The position numbers and the translations under genes were made by a program. Under the pieces are notes generated by a model. That model saw nothing but the letters and a program-made list of their open reading frames with translations, made no database searches and was not told the DNA's origin. This document shows, in pieces, positions 36,014-46,974 of a stretch of DNA of 64,000 nucleotides (the stretch's first letter is position 1; every line of letters begins with the position of its first letter). The stretch is from Rostrohypoxylon terebratum (lineage: Eukaryota > Ascomycota > Sordariomycetes > Xylariales > Hypoxylaceae). Location of the stretch: NCBI GenBank assembly GCA_022497145.1, contig MU385855.1:620001-684000 (forward strand), written 5' to 3'.

Positions 36014-39000
36014 CAGTCGTCCAGATTGTTCTTTTTAACCGAACACTCCTACCTGCCGGTTTGCCACGATAGGTTGGACTGGCAACCTGGCAATCACTCT
36101 CGAGCTCGACAGCGGTTAATACCATCGTGTCGAGGAGGACGGACGCGCAGATCAATGATACGACCTTACAAGGCCTACAAGATCCGATAGTCTATGGTTC
36201 TTGTGTAACACAGGGTGGCCAACTCATTATGCAGTCTTGGTGCGCAGATTGCATCCACACTATGCTTCAGATCAGCATGCTTTGGTGAGCTAGAGGGTGT
36301 CACAACGGCTGACGAGACGCTACGTAGGCTAGATGGAGAGCACCACTCTTTGTTACAGGAGGGCGTTCTGTTTGCCGCGACCCTTCCCGCGCCAATTACG
36401 CCGTAACAGGCGGTCACACAAAGCCGCTGGGCGTTGCAATGCATTGGATGGATCCTTTGCAGTCATCTTACCTGCGTACACATGTCAACAGCCTGCGAGG
36501 ACCGGATTGCCCATCTGACACAAGAATATAAGCGCAACAAACCCGGCTCACCCCCAACCCTTGATCTCGCAGGGCTGGAGTATGGAGTATATGGAGTATA
36601 TGGGGCATGGATGTGAATGATTCCTCAGCATCAAATAGGGCATAAGTGGTACTTCCACGTTCACGTTCACGCGCACACAAACAGATGTCGTCAGCATTTT
36701 CGAGATATGTCTGGAACTGATCTCTTACCTGTTCTAGCGGCGCCGGTGTCCTTGAAGCCGAGCCGCCACGCGAGACATGCGTGTCTCAACCCAGTGCCGA
36801 AGTACAGGCTAGCTACAAGTAGTAACCATCTTACCGTATTAAAATCTAGAGGCTATTGGCGGGATCTCCCTCTCGCTAGAGGGCTAGCGAGCTTGAATGA
36901 GCTTTTCTTACACGGTGAGTCCTGCCGCCTATGCTGAACCTTGCTAGTCGAAAGATGCTACCGTAGTAAGCACTGAATCATGGCGCCTCCCCAGCCGTCC
37001 TCGATAAATAGCTACGGATCTGCCAACTTCAAAGCGTTCATGGCAATTAGATCGGCTTGGCTTACAAGAAAAGTAAGACACCGTGGCATGATATTGGCTG
37101 GGTGGCTTATTGAATGAAAGTATCTTAACAGATACTATTCGACCATGAGTTTCTACTATCATATGAGGAATTCAAGCAATTTACACTGACACTATCAGAA
37201 CAAATCTGACCGGAACTCGCAAATAGTCACAAAATTCTTTAAGCTTTTTAAGATTGCTGGGCAGTTGCCCTTTTATCTTACCGACTCGAACGAATGGACG
37301 GCGAATGTATGTATGCGGCGTGTCGTCGTCATGCAGCCCAGTTTAGCAAGTGCTTCTTCTTATTTCCGTGAGGTGCTGGTGCCGCTACGAACCCACGGAA
37401 CTTCTTATAGGAGACGTTCTCTTATTGGGCAATATTGCAGCAGCCTGCATTGCATTGCAGGAAGCTCCGCGTCTACATACCTAGATACATACCTACTTGT
37501 AATTGTCCTACGTCAATCTTCATTCATCATTCATGCAGTGTCTGGTTGGACAATGCTCCCCCCAAGTAAATTTTTTCCCTCTCTCTAATTTTCTTCAGCA
37601 TAAAAATACCTAGGTACTTTGACTTCTACGTCTGTGGACCGAGAGACGCATAGTAAGCTGTCCTCGTTGTTAAGCAGCGGCTTTTGTCCTATATAGATAT
37701 TGAGAAGCACATCGTGGCGGGCTATTTCTACATTAGGTCGACATGATAAGAGTAGAGCATACATACCTACATCTACATAATCGCCGTCTAATAATCCGAG
37801 AGTAGGTGGTGAAAGGGTAGGCATAGGCATAGGTATAGGTATAGGTATATATCGGCCACGGTTGCGACATACACGTGCCGTGTTATACCGTTCTTCACAT
37901 CAGACCACCACTCTCACGAAGTGAAGATTTCGATGGAACGGAACGAAACCATGTGACCAAGTTTGGCGCTTGCCGCTGCCGCGACTCACACCGGTTTACA
38001 GATTTTTGTCTTTCCCTGTTGATGATCATCTCATCATCGCATCATCGCATCTACTACCAGGGTACCTAAAGTAAGTATCAGGCATGTAGACATTGGAAAC
38101 CTGACGGAGAGCTCTACTATGTAGATGTCCCATGCGCGCTGCATGTTTTGTGTAACCACCCATCTTTGGTTTGGAATGAAATCTCATTAAATGCCTTGCT
38201 GGATCGTAGCGCCTTCGTGTTCGTACCAAGTACCTCAATCTCGTAACAGGCTTTTCTTGCCTTCTGCAGCAAGATCTTTTTTGCGAGTACATACCTACCT
38301 ACTTGAGTAGGTACCTATCTAGAATCTACCTGGGTCTTGCATACCTCTCTTCGATACAAGCTCCGTCTGTCCGTCTCTCCGCCCGCTCGGATATGCAAGC
38401 CTCGGTAGTAAGCCTTGATAGCAAAATTGGCGACCGCGTTTTCGACGGCATGAGCGAGGATGGAAGTAGACAGATCGGGAAAGCTGAGCATATACCTGGT
38501 AGGCTTACATCAAAGATGACCTTCGCCTAATAAGTAATGCCTGTTCTGTCAACTTGACCCCCCCCCTGCCATAAGCCGGGTTCATATAACACACTTGACT
38601 TATCACCAACAGCTCGACTTCGATCCTCGACAATAAGTTCCTTCCATTACACAGCGATATCATTCAGCTCGTCGCACAAGCTTAAATATTAGTCTTGCAC
38701 TCCGAACACGCGGTTTCTTTTCTCCTGCTTCAAAAAAAAACTTGGAACTTGGCGTCGTCGAGCGCCTATCAGGTAGCCACATTGCCATTACACAATGTGG
38801 TACATGTAAAACTTTTGTAAGCCCTGAGCGAGGAAAAAAAGGGGGGAGGGGGGAAAAGGGAGAAAAAAAAGAAAAGAGAAAAATACACAAGAACCCCGGA
38901 CCTGGGAATCTAATACGCATATGATATCTTTTAAGCCCTACCGGGGACCCTAGCGGCAGATCATATATGGAAAAAGAAAAAAAACAGAGATACATCTTAG

Positions 39001-39487
39001 ATATACATATAGTACATAGGTACATAATGCGTAGTAGATATGGGTAGATACCTTAGGACCTAGGTAGGTAGCTGTTGAAAAAACGGTGTGCGCGTAAATC
39101 CGTCGCTTCCGTACTTGGCTTCCCGGCTTTTACGGGCTCTCACCTAAGAGAGAGAAATCGCGTCCTCCCGTCGCCTTTCTCCATCCCAGGCCGAAACCGC
39201 CGAAAATACCCACTCGTGCAGCGCATACATCCATCCAATCCACCCCCTATTATCGATTATACCTACCTACCTAGGTACCTACGCAGTTACTCAAGTAGGT
39301 ATTGTACCTAATATAACCGTCCGCCTAAAAGAAAATCTCATATCTCCTCTTTCCCCCATACTTTGTGTAACCAGCAATATGTAGGTAGAGATGATGAGAT
39401 TATGGGTTGGGTCACATTTGTGCTACCTACGGAGTCTTGCAACCTTGAAAAAGCGCTTATTCTTTCTAAGTTCGAGTACATCCATAA

Positions 39488-39545
39488 GTACCTAGGTCCT
39501 ACCTACTAGTACCTACATACCTACTACCTAGGTAGGTACCTACCT
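39488..39545. repeat. TACCTAGG/AGGTACCT-type repeat cluster
   Basis: Densest cluster of the dispersed palindromic motif: GTACCTAGGTCCTACCTACT, then further ACCTAC copies and CTACCTAGGTAGGTACCTAC. It can fold on itself in several registers. Confidence 0.75.
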
Positions 39546-40339
39546 GAATACGCACGCACATGAATACCTAGTACCTACGCAGACACACGCTCACACACCA
39601 CTTATCTTATTCATCATCGCCATCGTCATCAAAAAATCTTATTGATTCTTATCGAAGAGAAGATATGGCATGAGATGGGATGGGATGACACAGGAGAAAT
39701 ACGTAAGCAGTGGTGGAGGTGGCGGCGGCTTGCCTGAAGACACGAATGAAATAGCGAGCAAAACAAAGCAACAGTAAGTAGGTAAGTAAGTAGTGGTAAT
39801 TGTGAATTGTAGATTTTTGAAAAAGGAGGGATCAACTTTTCTTTATTTCCACCCGGAAAACCCAAAACAAACAACCTACCCTCCCAACCTCCCCCCCCAA
39901 TTTCTGCCATCCCTAATCTGTTTATGTGTGTGAGTATGTGTGTGTGGATTTTTCTTCTTTTCCTTTTCGTCCTCGGGGGCTGAGTCACCGCCAACGTCAC
40001 CCGCCGGCACTCGGGAGGGCGGGTTCCGCGGGCGCGGATGACGGCGAATGGCTTTCCCCCCTTGACTTAGGTAGGTATTCATGTACAAAGTGGAACAATG
40101 TCCGGCAATATATTCACAGTCAGAAGTATCAGGGCCAACACAGGCCAGGAGAAATAGAATGACAATAAACAGATAACTTCAGTGGTATCCTCCCGAGCCC
40201 GGACGCCATGCTTTTTTTGTTTTCTCGGAAAAACTCCCCAAAACCGTAAACCTTTCGTAGATAAAAATCGTATATGCGTGACCCTGCCGGCGAAAGATGC
40301 CCGAGGGTTCGTGTTTAAAGATGCAATGGCGCCATTCTG

Positions 40340-43300
40340 TCACGCCGACCATTTAGAAAAATCAACGCTGTCGACTAGCGCGTCTAGCCCGTTAACCGTC
40401 ATTGCCTCCGTATTATCGGTTGTTGCGGTAGAGAGCATGGATGAGCGGTGAGAATTCTGCTCGCTAGAAGCGGAGAAGAATGTGGCAACTGATGATCGCC
40501 GAAGGCTGCTAAAGCTATCTCGAACCGTGTTACCTGACCTAGCTGCCTCTAGTTGTGCAGCGGCGTTTATGGGGGGAGGGGGCCCGTGACCCAGAGCGGT
40601 ACCTGGCGGGGAGGGTGTAGGCCCCTGAGTTGCGACCTTCGGAGTATACTTTTCTCGAAGTCTCTTGATTTCCCTTAACCTGTTACGCCATGCCGAGATT
40701 TGCTCGCCGCCTTCCCGATGAGCCCAGACCAGGGAAAAGACCGACGCATTCAGCGCTAACAGCCTGATGAAGTCGGGTAAAGCCCTCAGACTGACAATCT
40801 TAGTCTCGGATGCTGGCGATATCTCAGGGAAACCAGGCTTGCTCATCAAGCGGACTTTGTAGAACGACTCTTCAACGTCTTTCGGTGTTCTTTCCCTGGT
40901 AGCCACGAACGAGGCACGTGATTCCGGGGTGATTACAATATTGACAAAGTTGAATTCGGATGGGAACGTGTCAAACTTGAAGGGGAGACCAGAGTCGTTG
41001 AAAATAATGTTGACAAAGTCGTTCCCGATATGGCGCTTCTTGAGGGTACACTGAGGATCATGTTCTATATTGGTTGGCATTTGCGTAGTGACGTGGAACA
41101 CGATTTCCGTCACCCTATCTCTCCAACAGAACGTATATTTTCCATCGGTGTCGTACTGCCGATCTAAGCCTTGGGTATTGAATGTGGCACCCTTGAGTTT
41201 AGTCAATGTACCGAGACCATTCAGAAACTGTAGATAGTCCCTACTTCCGGTTATGTTTGCCAGGATTTCGGTCTCGTTGGTTTGGTTCTCTCCGATGTAT
41301 ATTACGCCTACTTTGTGTCCATCAACCGTCGAGCTGTGATCGAACATCCTGATAGCTCTGTTCACTGCCTCATCGTCGGGTAGAGGAATGGGGCGCGATA
41401 GGTCGCTTCCTTGAGGGATAGAGGATAAGAGTTGCACCAGCAAATGGTTTGGTAAGACGCTATTGGAAGGCGCTGTATAACCTTCTCTCGCACTTTCGTT
41501 CATGGGGCGCTGGTGTGCCGGAGGCGGTTTGAATAACTCTCGGATAGTGTAGGATGAGGTTCCAGACGGTTGTCGTTTCGTAATTTGAGCCCAACCAGTT
41601 GCGGTGGCTTGTTCGATTGTAACGATACTATTTCCAATAAGCCATCTCTTCTTAAGTATTTCCCCGAACCTATCCGCAGTGAACAAAGGATCTGCTGCAG
41701 ACTCGTCAACGTCCGCGTACGTAACTCTCTGCATAAAATCTATCGTGAGCTGGGCTTGTTCGTCCGACACCTGTGGCCCATCAACATCTGTAAACAAATT
41801 CTTCGCAATCCAGCCAACGTGATTTGCACGGTCTGGGAGCTTCAGAGCTAGGAACCAGAATACAATGACGTGGTAAGCTAGCGTATACACATATTGAGGG
41901 AGATCATCTGACGTATTCGGGTTTTGTAGATACTCGCTTGCCGCAGGAACTGACGAATCGCTAATCGAACTCATTCTGTATGATTGTCTCCTTCCTCGTA
42001 CGTATTGTAGATATCGGAAACAGATTCCAAATACGATTCGATACTCGTCCTCCCGGAAATTAGCATATAGGGAAGGCAGTCTACTCAGGCAAGCTAAGAA
42101 TTCTAAAATATGCATTGCGACGTGAGGTTGCGTGATAATTTGCGCCATCTTCTGTAGAATTGTCACCAAAGCCTTGCCGGTCGACGATGGGAGTTCATGG
42201 CAACAGATTGTAAGTGCATGTATACAACACTTCGCACTTCGTTCCCACGTTGCTATGCCATGTACGAATGCCCGAACGATCTCGTCTTCCTCTGGCTTGT
42301 TAAAATATTGATGATAACTGAGAATCATGGTCAACGTATGGAACAGCCCTATGGCGACATCTGCTTTGCGTAGCCCATAAATATTCGGTGGCTCTTGGAA
42401 GGAGTTTGCTTTGATCTGGTCGCAGACGATACGTCTCAATTCCCGGAGTTGTGATTCAGCGCCCCGGAAAATAGCATGGTTGCTCAACTGCGAGGGCAGA
42501 TGAACTAGGATAAAGCTATATACCTCCCAGTCGGTATCTTGTTTCAGCAAAGTTAAAACGGCTTCGAGCCATAACGCGGTTCGAAGAACCGCGATTTGCA
42601 CTGAATCGTCAGTCTCGGTAGCGTCATTCGAATTATCGCAATAAAGTACCGTGCTTGCAGCTTGAGATGGAGCCTCCGGCAAGGCATCTGCATCAGAAGC
42701 GACCCACAAGTGCCGATATGTACCTGCAGCTGACTTACTGCCACTAGCTGACCTTAATGGATAGCCTCTATCTTGCATTTGGCCCTGTCCAAGAGATATG
42801 CCACGAGACGATCGTGCAGATCCGGCCATTTCAGCCCTTGAGATTCGCGCAGCGTATGATGTTTCTTCCGCATATTTGCGTGCCATCGATTCTTCGGTTC
42901 GATATAAAGAGGTAGCAAGGTTGAACGATTCGGTATGCGAAGTAACGAATATGCGATTGGCCCAGTCTGCTCTTAGTCGAATGAGCAGTTGCATCGCAGT
43001 GATACGAGCATCTATCTCGCTTAGGTTTGACTCGGCTATGGATACCAAAACATTGAACAGGCGGGTTGACTTGATGGCATCGTAATTTAGTACACGTAGA
43101 AACATTTGCACATATCCCCGCGTAACTACATTGGACGGTGTTTGAGCGACAACCGACCTTAATTGGTGAGGAGTTGACGGCGGTTCGAGGGTAAGAGAAA
43201 GCGTAGAAGACATAGCCGAGCGAGACCGGTTATTCCATATTATTCCCCAGAGCGTGTCGACGATGTAACAGAAAAGAGCGTGGTTGGCAATGCTAGCAAC

Positions 43301-45271
43301 AGAAGCAGCAAACGACACAATCTCCTGTAATAACATGATATCTGTCTCGCCCGCAACATCCCCCAGCAAGCGCTCAATCAACTCTGGTATGAATCCGGGC
43401 TCAAATTGATCATTGAGCAGTTCAATCATGTCGTAAACTTCCGTAAAGGCTTGCAATGCTCGCAACCGAACGTCAGTTGATCGTTTCCTGTCTGCCAAAA
43501 ACGCATCCAATACCAAACTCAAGTTAGTCTCCCAGAAAGGATCCGATGGCGAACAACATCGAAATTTCTTGAAGTACTCTAGGACCAGTATCGCTGCGGA
43601 GTCGGAAAGGGCTTGGTATATCTTTGTGAAGAACACGATGCAGTCTTGTCTTTGAACAAAGGTGTTCGGTTGTTCTATCAGCGCAACCTCCGGCTTTTGA
43701 GTCCCAGTGTCCGCTTGATATAAGGATGCGCCCTCCTGTTTTTGAGTGGCGGTACTAGGCTCGTCCGACAGTAAATTCTCAATTCGACATATGAGTTTAT
43801 CTAATTCCCGAGCCAGCATGCTCTCAGCAGAGTCGGCCTCATTAGGGTCCAGGAGTAATGAGATAGAACTCTCGGTTTTGGTCAATGTTGTGATCACAGC
43901 TCCAGCACACGTGACTGCGACATCGAAGACAGGTGTCCAGTCCTCGTCAGCCAACATGCTATTGATATTGCCTTGGCTATCGCAGAATAGTGCGTTTGTC
44001 AATCGAAGTATATCGAGGTGAATTTTCCAAGCAGATGTAGCCTTGACCACGGTGGATAGGCCATCGACCAAAAGGGCATAGGGAACAGCAGGATAGCCTT
44101 TCTCGAAACTTTTCGATACAAGTTTGGTGAGCACCGACAAAGCGCCCCTGACCTCTCTCACAACCTCCTTCTTCTTATCTGCATTTTCCGGCAGGCTTGC
44201 CAAAACATCCAGAAGAAGCCTTACGGTAGTGTGCCCATTGTGTGACCGACAGAGGATGCTGATAGTATGCCACGCATCCTTCTGCAGACTCGGAACGAGA
44301 CAGTGGATGGAGCAGAGAACATGTACACAGCTCTTCAACTTATCCCCAGGAATCACCCCAAATGTTACTATAGCATCCATAACTCCGATACACGCCTGTA
44401 AATCCTCCTCAACGCTAGTATTCATGCAGATATCCAGCAGCTTGTCGATCAAGACTTTGGCGGCATCATCATCGGCGACGCTGAAATTGAACTTAATTAC
44501 GTCGTTAATAAAACTGAAAAGATCCGCAAAGTTCCTATCCTCTCCAGTAGCCAAACTTTTCCCCTTCATCCGTGATCCTTGCTTCTTTGCATTACCTCGT
44601 GCGGTGCGGACCGCATCAAATGCTTCTTCAAGCCATTTGGACAGCAGTGGAAATACGTCGTAATCGAAGCCGGATAAGTTTCGGGCATGGTTCGTCAAGT
44701 CAACTAAGGCTCCGAGCTGCAGATAGAAGTCTTCCGGGTTGGCTTCGGCAGATATCGTTTGGAAGTATTCGTTACGCTCAAGGTCGGTCGATGATGCATG
44801 CTTTACACATTCCTTCAGGAGTTCCCAACCGGAAAATCGGGTTGCCCTGGGATTGGTCGGATCGACCAAGTCTTTAGCCGCATACCAAATGTCTAAGACG
44901 GGATTCAGGGGGTAGTCTGCTACGGTATGTCGCAACGCATTGGCGGCATTGACTCTCTCGTTCATCGAACCATTCTTCAATAATTCGTAGGTATCATTGT
45001 GCAGTGGTGGAAGACCACGGAGAAGATTTGGCGTAGTATTAAGACGTTCGGCGATCTGGGCATTGATGGAAGGGCCGGACGATTGGACGGGAGCCGGAGG
45101 AGATTTTGTTAACTTGGTAGCACCCGTCAGGCTTTTGAAGACACTAGTCAGGCCACTGGTATTCTTAGATTCGTGAGGCGAGGAAGCATCATCTCCAGGT
45201 GATGGTGTCATAGCTATTGTATGCCTTTCTTCACCGGCCTTTCGGCCCAGAGAAACTATGCGGCGAAACAT
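40340..45271 (-). CDS. tsc2: Tuberin-like GTPase-activating protein TSC2
   Basis: A single uninterrupted gene of 1643 codons. With Tsc1, Tsc2 forms a GAP for the small GTPase Rheb and restrains TORC1 signalling. The N-terminal two thirds are helical repeats of the tuberin type. The C-terminal RapGAP domain lies at about residues 1300-1530: YLQFLNGLGTLTKLKGATFN, DGKYTFCWRDRVTEIVFHVT, then KKRHIGNDFVNIIFNDSG. N1417 in HIGND (codon 41023-41021) sits at the place of the catalytic asparagine thumb of this GAP class, so the domain should be active. FVNIVITPESRASF follows. The last about 110 residues are a basic then Ser/Pro-rich tail. The N-terminus (MFRRIVSLGRKAGEERH) is basic and followed by a Ser/Pro-rich segment. 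Length is close to other fungal tuberins. It diverges from CSE1 across 1.7 kb. Confidence 0.93.
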   Translation of the reverse strand: MFRRIVSLGRKAGEERHTIAMTPSPGDDASSPHESKNTSGLTSVFKSLTGATKLTKSPPAPVQSSGPSINAQIAERLNTTPNLLRGLPPLHNDTYELLKNGSMNERVNAANALRHTVADYPLNPVLDIWYAAKDLVDPTNPRATRFSGWELLKECVKHASSTDLERNEYFQTISAEANPEDFYLQLGALVDLTNHARNLSGFDYDVFPLLSKWLEEAFDAVRTARGNAKKQGSRMKGKSLATGEDRNFADLFSFINDVIKFNFSVADDDAAKVLIDKLLDICMNTSVEEDLQACIGVMDAIVTFGVIPGDKLKSCVHVLCSIHCLVPSLQKDAWHTISILCRSHNGHTTVRLLLDVLASLPENADKKKEVVREVRGALSVLTKLVSKSFEKGYPAVPYALLVDGLSTVVKATSAWKIHLDILRLTNALFCDSQGNINSMLADEDWTPVFDVAVTCAGAVITTLTKTESSISLLLDPNEADSAESMLARELDKLICRIENLLSDEPSTATQKQEGASLYQADTGTQKPEVALIEQPNTFVQRQDCIVFFTKIYQALSDSAAILVLEYFKKFRCCSPSDPFWETNLSLVLDAFLADRKRSTDVRLRALQAFTEVYDMIELLNDQFEPGFIPELIERLLGDVAGETDIMLLQEIVSFAASVASIANHALFCYIVDTLWGIIWNNRSRSAMSSTLSLTLEPPSTPHQLRSVVAQTPSNVVTRGYVQMFLRVLNYDAIKSTRLFNVLVSIAESNLSEIDARITAMQLLIRLRADWANRIFVTSHTESFNLATSLYRTEESMARKYAEETSYAARISRAEMAGSARSSRGISLGQGQMQDRGYPLRSASGSKSAAGTYRHLWVASDADALPEAPSQAASTVLYCDNSNDATETDDSVQIAVLRTALWLEAVLTLLKQDTDWEVYSFILVHLPSQLSNHAIFRGAESQLRELRRIVCDQIKANSFQEPPNIYGLRKADVAIGLFHTLTMILSYHQYFNKPEEDEIVRAFVHGIATWERSAKCCIHALTICCHELPSSTGKALVTILQKMAQIITQPHVAMHILEFLACLSRLPSLYANFREDEYRIVFGICFRYLQYVRGRRQSYRMSSISDSSVPAASEYLQNPNTSDDLPQYVYTLAYHVIVFWFLALKLPDRANHVGWIAKNLFTDVDGPQVSDEQAQLTIDFMQRVTYADVDESAADPLFTADRFGEILKKRWLIGNSIVTIEQATATGWAQITKRQPSGTSSYTIRELFKPPPAHQRPMNESAREGYTAPSNSVLPNHLLVQLLSSIPQGSDLSRPIPLPDDEAVNRAIRMFDHSSTVDGHKVGVIYIGENQTNETEILANITGSRDYLQFLNGLGTLTKLKGATFNTQGLDRQYDTDGKYTFCWRDRVTEIVFHVTTQMPTNIEHDPQCTLKKRHIGNDFVNIIFNDSGLPFKFDTFPSEFNFVNIVITPESRASFVATRERTPKDVEESFYKVRLMSKPGFPEISPASETKIVSLRALPDFIRLLALNASVFSLVWAHREGGEQISAWRNRLREIKRLREKYTPKVATQGPTPSPPGTALGHGPPPPINAAAQLEAARSGNTVRDSFSSLRRSSVATFFSASSEQNSHRSSMLSTATTDNTEAMTVNGLDALVDSVDFSKWSA

Positions 45272-46974
45272 ATTAGTTTTTGAATCATGATCGCTAGCGT
45301 TGAGAAGTTGTCTTCTTCGAAGGTTAATGCCGAAATAAGAAAGGAGTGGAAGTTGTCAGAGACACGAAAGGGTATCAAAGGAGCGGTTGCGGACGATGAC
45401 TTACCACATATGTGGTAAGCCCCTAGGTAATCAAATAGATCAAATAGATCAAACAGACGTGGACATGGACATGGACATGGACATGAACGTGAACATGTGA
45501 ACTTATGAACTCATTGGTCTTATTCAGTACTTACAAGCAAATCGGGTCTTGCATAAGGGTGGGAATCAAAAAATAAAAAATAAAAAGACGATACAAAGGC
45601 CAAGGTAATAAAAAAAGATCAAGCATCCATCAAGTGCAAAAGACCGGCCGACATGAGACCTGTGACACACTCTTCCAGAATTGGTTCAGTTGGGTACTGG
45701 TAGTGTTTATTGGTGTTGGTACTGATGTTGGTACTGATGTTGGTACTGATGTTGGTACTGATGTTGGTACTGATGTTGGTACTGGTATTGGTACTGGTAA
45801 CTGGTACTGCTGGTGGTGGTAGGTGGTGGTAAATAGGTGGTGGTGGTACTAATAGTAGTGCTGGTGGCCGTATTACAGGCTTAATTTCCTCATACACCCT
45901 CTTCTCCCAACCACTACCGTAAGAGTAGTAGTGTTGATGACGATGGCGGAGGTACTGGCTGGGCTGGTAGAAAGGAACGGTGATAAAGGGCTCGATTTGG
46001 ATTTGTTTTTGGTCGTGAAACGTGGTAGTACATTGGGAGACGCGAAGGCGGAAACGGGATTTTTTGGTTTTTTGGTTTTCTTGTCGATGGCAGATTTCAG
46101 GGGAGATGCATTTAGTTGAACAAATTAGTTGAACAAAAATTATCGTACATAAGGAGAAGATCTTGGTAGCAAGATTAGACAAGATTGGGGACCTTGTGGA
46201 CTTGTGGACTTGTGGACTTTGTGGACTTGGAGAATGTTCGCAAAAGATTTCTCCACAATGACCCCTTTGGTACACCTGCAGCTTCCGCACCATCTCTTTC
46301 TCCGTTTCAACCAATGAATGTCCTTGTTGAATCCTAGCTTAACTATGTAATACACTATCATTTGTGAAGCCGAGGTGTACTAATTCTCTCACCTTCTAAT
46401 TTCACCCCCCGGAACCACTTATCAATGTATTATTAGTGGCCCCGACACCTGCCCGATAAATGATTTAAGCATATCAAAACCTCAAAACCCCCACTATTCT
46501 CTTCCCCACCACAGCCCACCATCAATTACACTAGAACCTATTAGGTAGGCACCCTTTACGTTCACGGTTTAGCCTTAGGTAAGTTTTAACTGCCCACTGC
46601 CTCAGCAGCTTAGAAGCTCTAAGGTGCACAGACCACTACCCAGCTAGGCAGCTGAAGCTCAATTGCTATTGTATTCCATCGCTGTGTTTTTAGTGTTGTT
46701 CCACTGCCGTTGCCTCGCCGTCCAACGGGCTTGTCGATAGGCAACAGCCCTGTAATTGTCAATAAGATAAAAAAAAAAATTGTCCTAAACTACCTAACTT
46801 TACCTACCTAGGACCTAGGTACATCCGATACATCCAATACCTGCAATACACAAACTACGTCGGCGCAACCCAAACAACTTTCAAACTTTCATTTACCTCA
46901 CTACAACATAATCTCCCTCAACCACAAACGTCGGCTCTAGGGACCTATTCTTATTACGACGACCAGCAGCCATC
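45272..46974. promoter_or_regulatory. Divergent intergenic region TSC2 / CSE1
   Basis: 1.7 kb with both promoters. It holds GGACAT hexamer repeats (about 45460-45490), a 12-bp minisatellite (separate entry), a TGTGGACT-type repeat at 46196-46228, and a CCTAGG palindromic motif at 46803-46822. A minus-strand frame of 231 codons (46314 to 45619) spans the minisatellite; see findings. Confidence 0.5.
45714..45799. repeat. 12-bp minisatellite, about 6 units
   Basis: Unit TGTTGGTACTGA repeated about six times, then degenerate GGTATTGGTACT copies and GGTGGT repeats. Because the unit is a multiple of three it keeps frames open on both strands. Confidence 0.9.

Larger units (their letters stand above)
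34656..40339. other. 5.7-kb gene-poor region
   Basis: No supported gene. It contains simple repeats (CATCTCATCT at 34750, ACAACACAAC at 35155-35175, a CATTAC tract, a poly-G run at about 35846-35857, GGTATA at 37823-37848, GA-rich 38830-38885) and many TACCTAGG-type motifs (35418-35437, 37604-37616, 39052-39068, 39262-39283, 39488-39545). The frames present are short and repeat-like. The segment next to TSC2 will include its 3' UTR. Confidence 0.5.
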
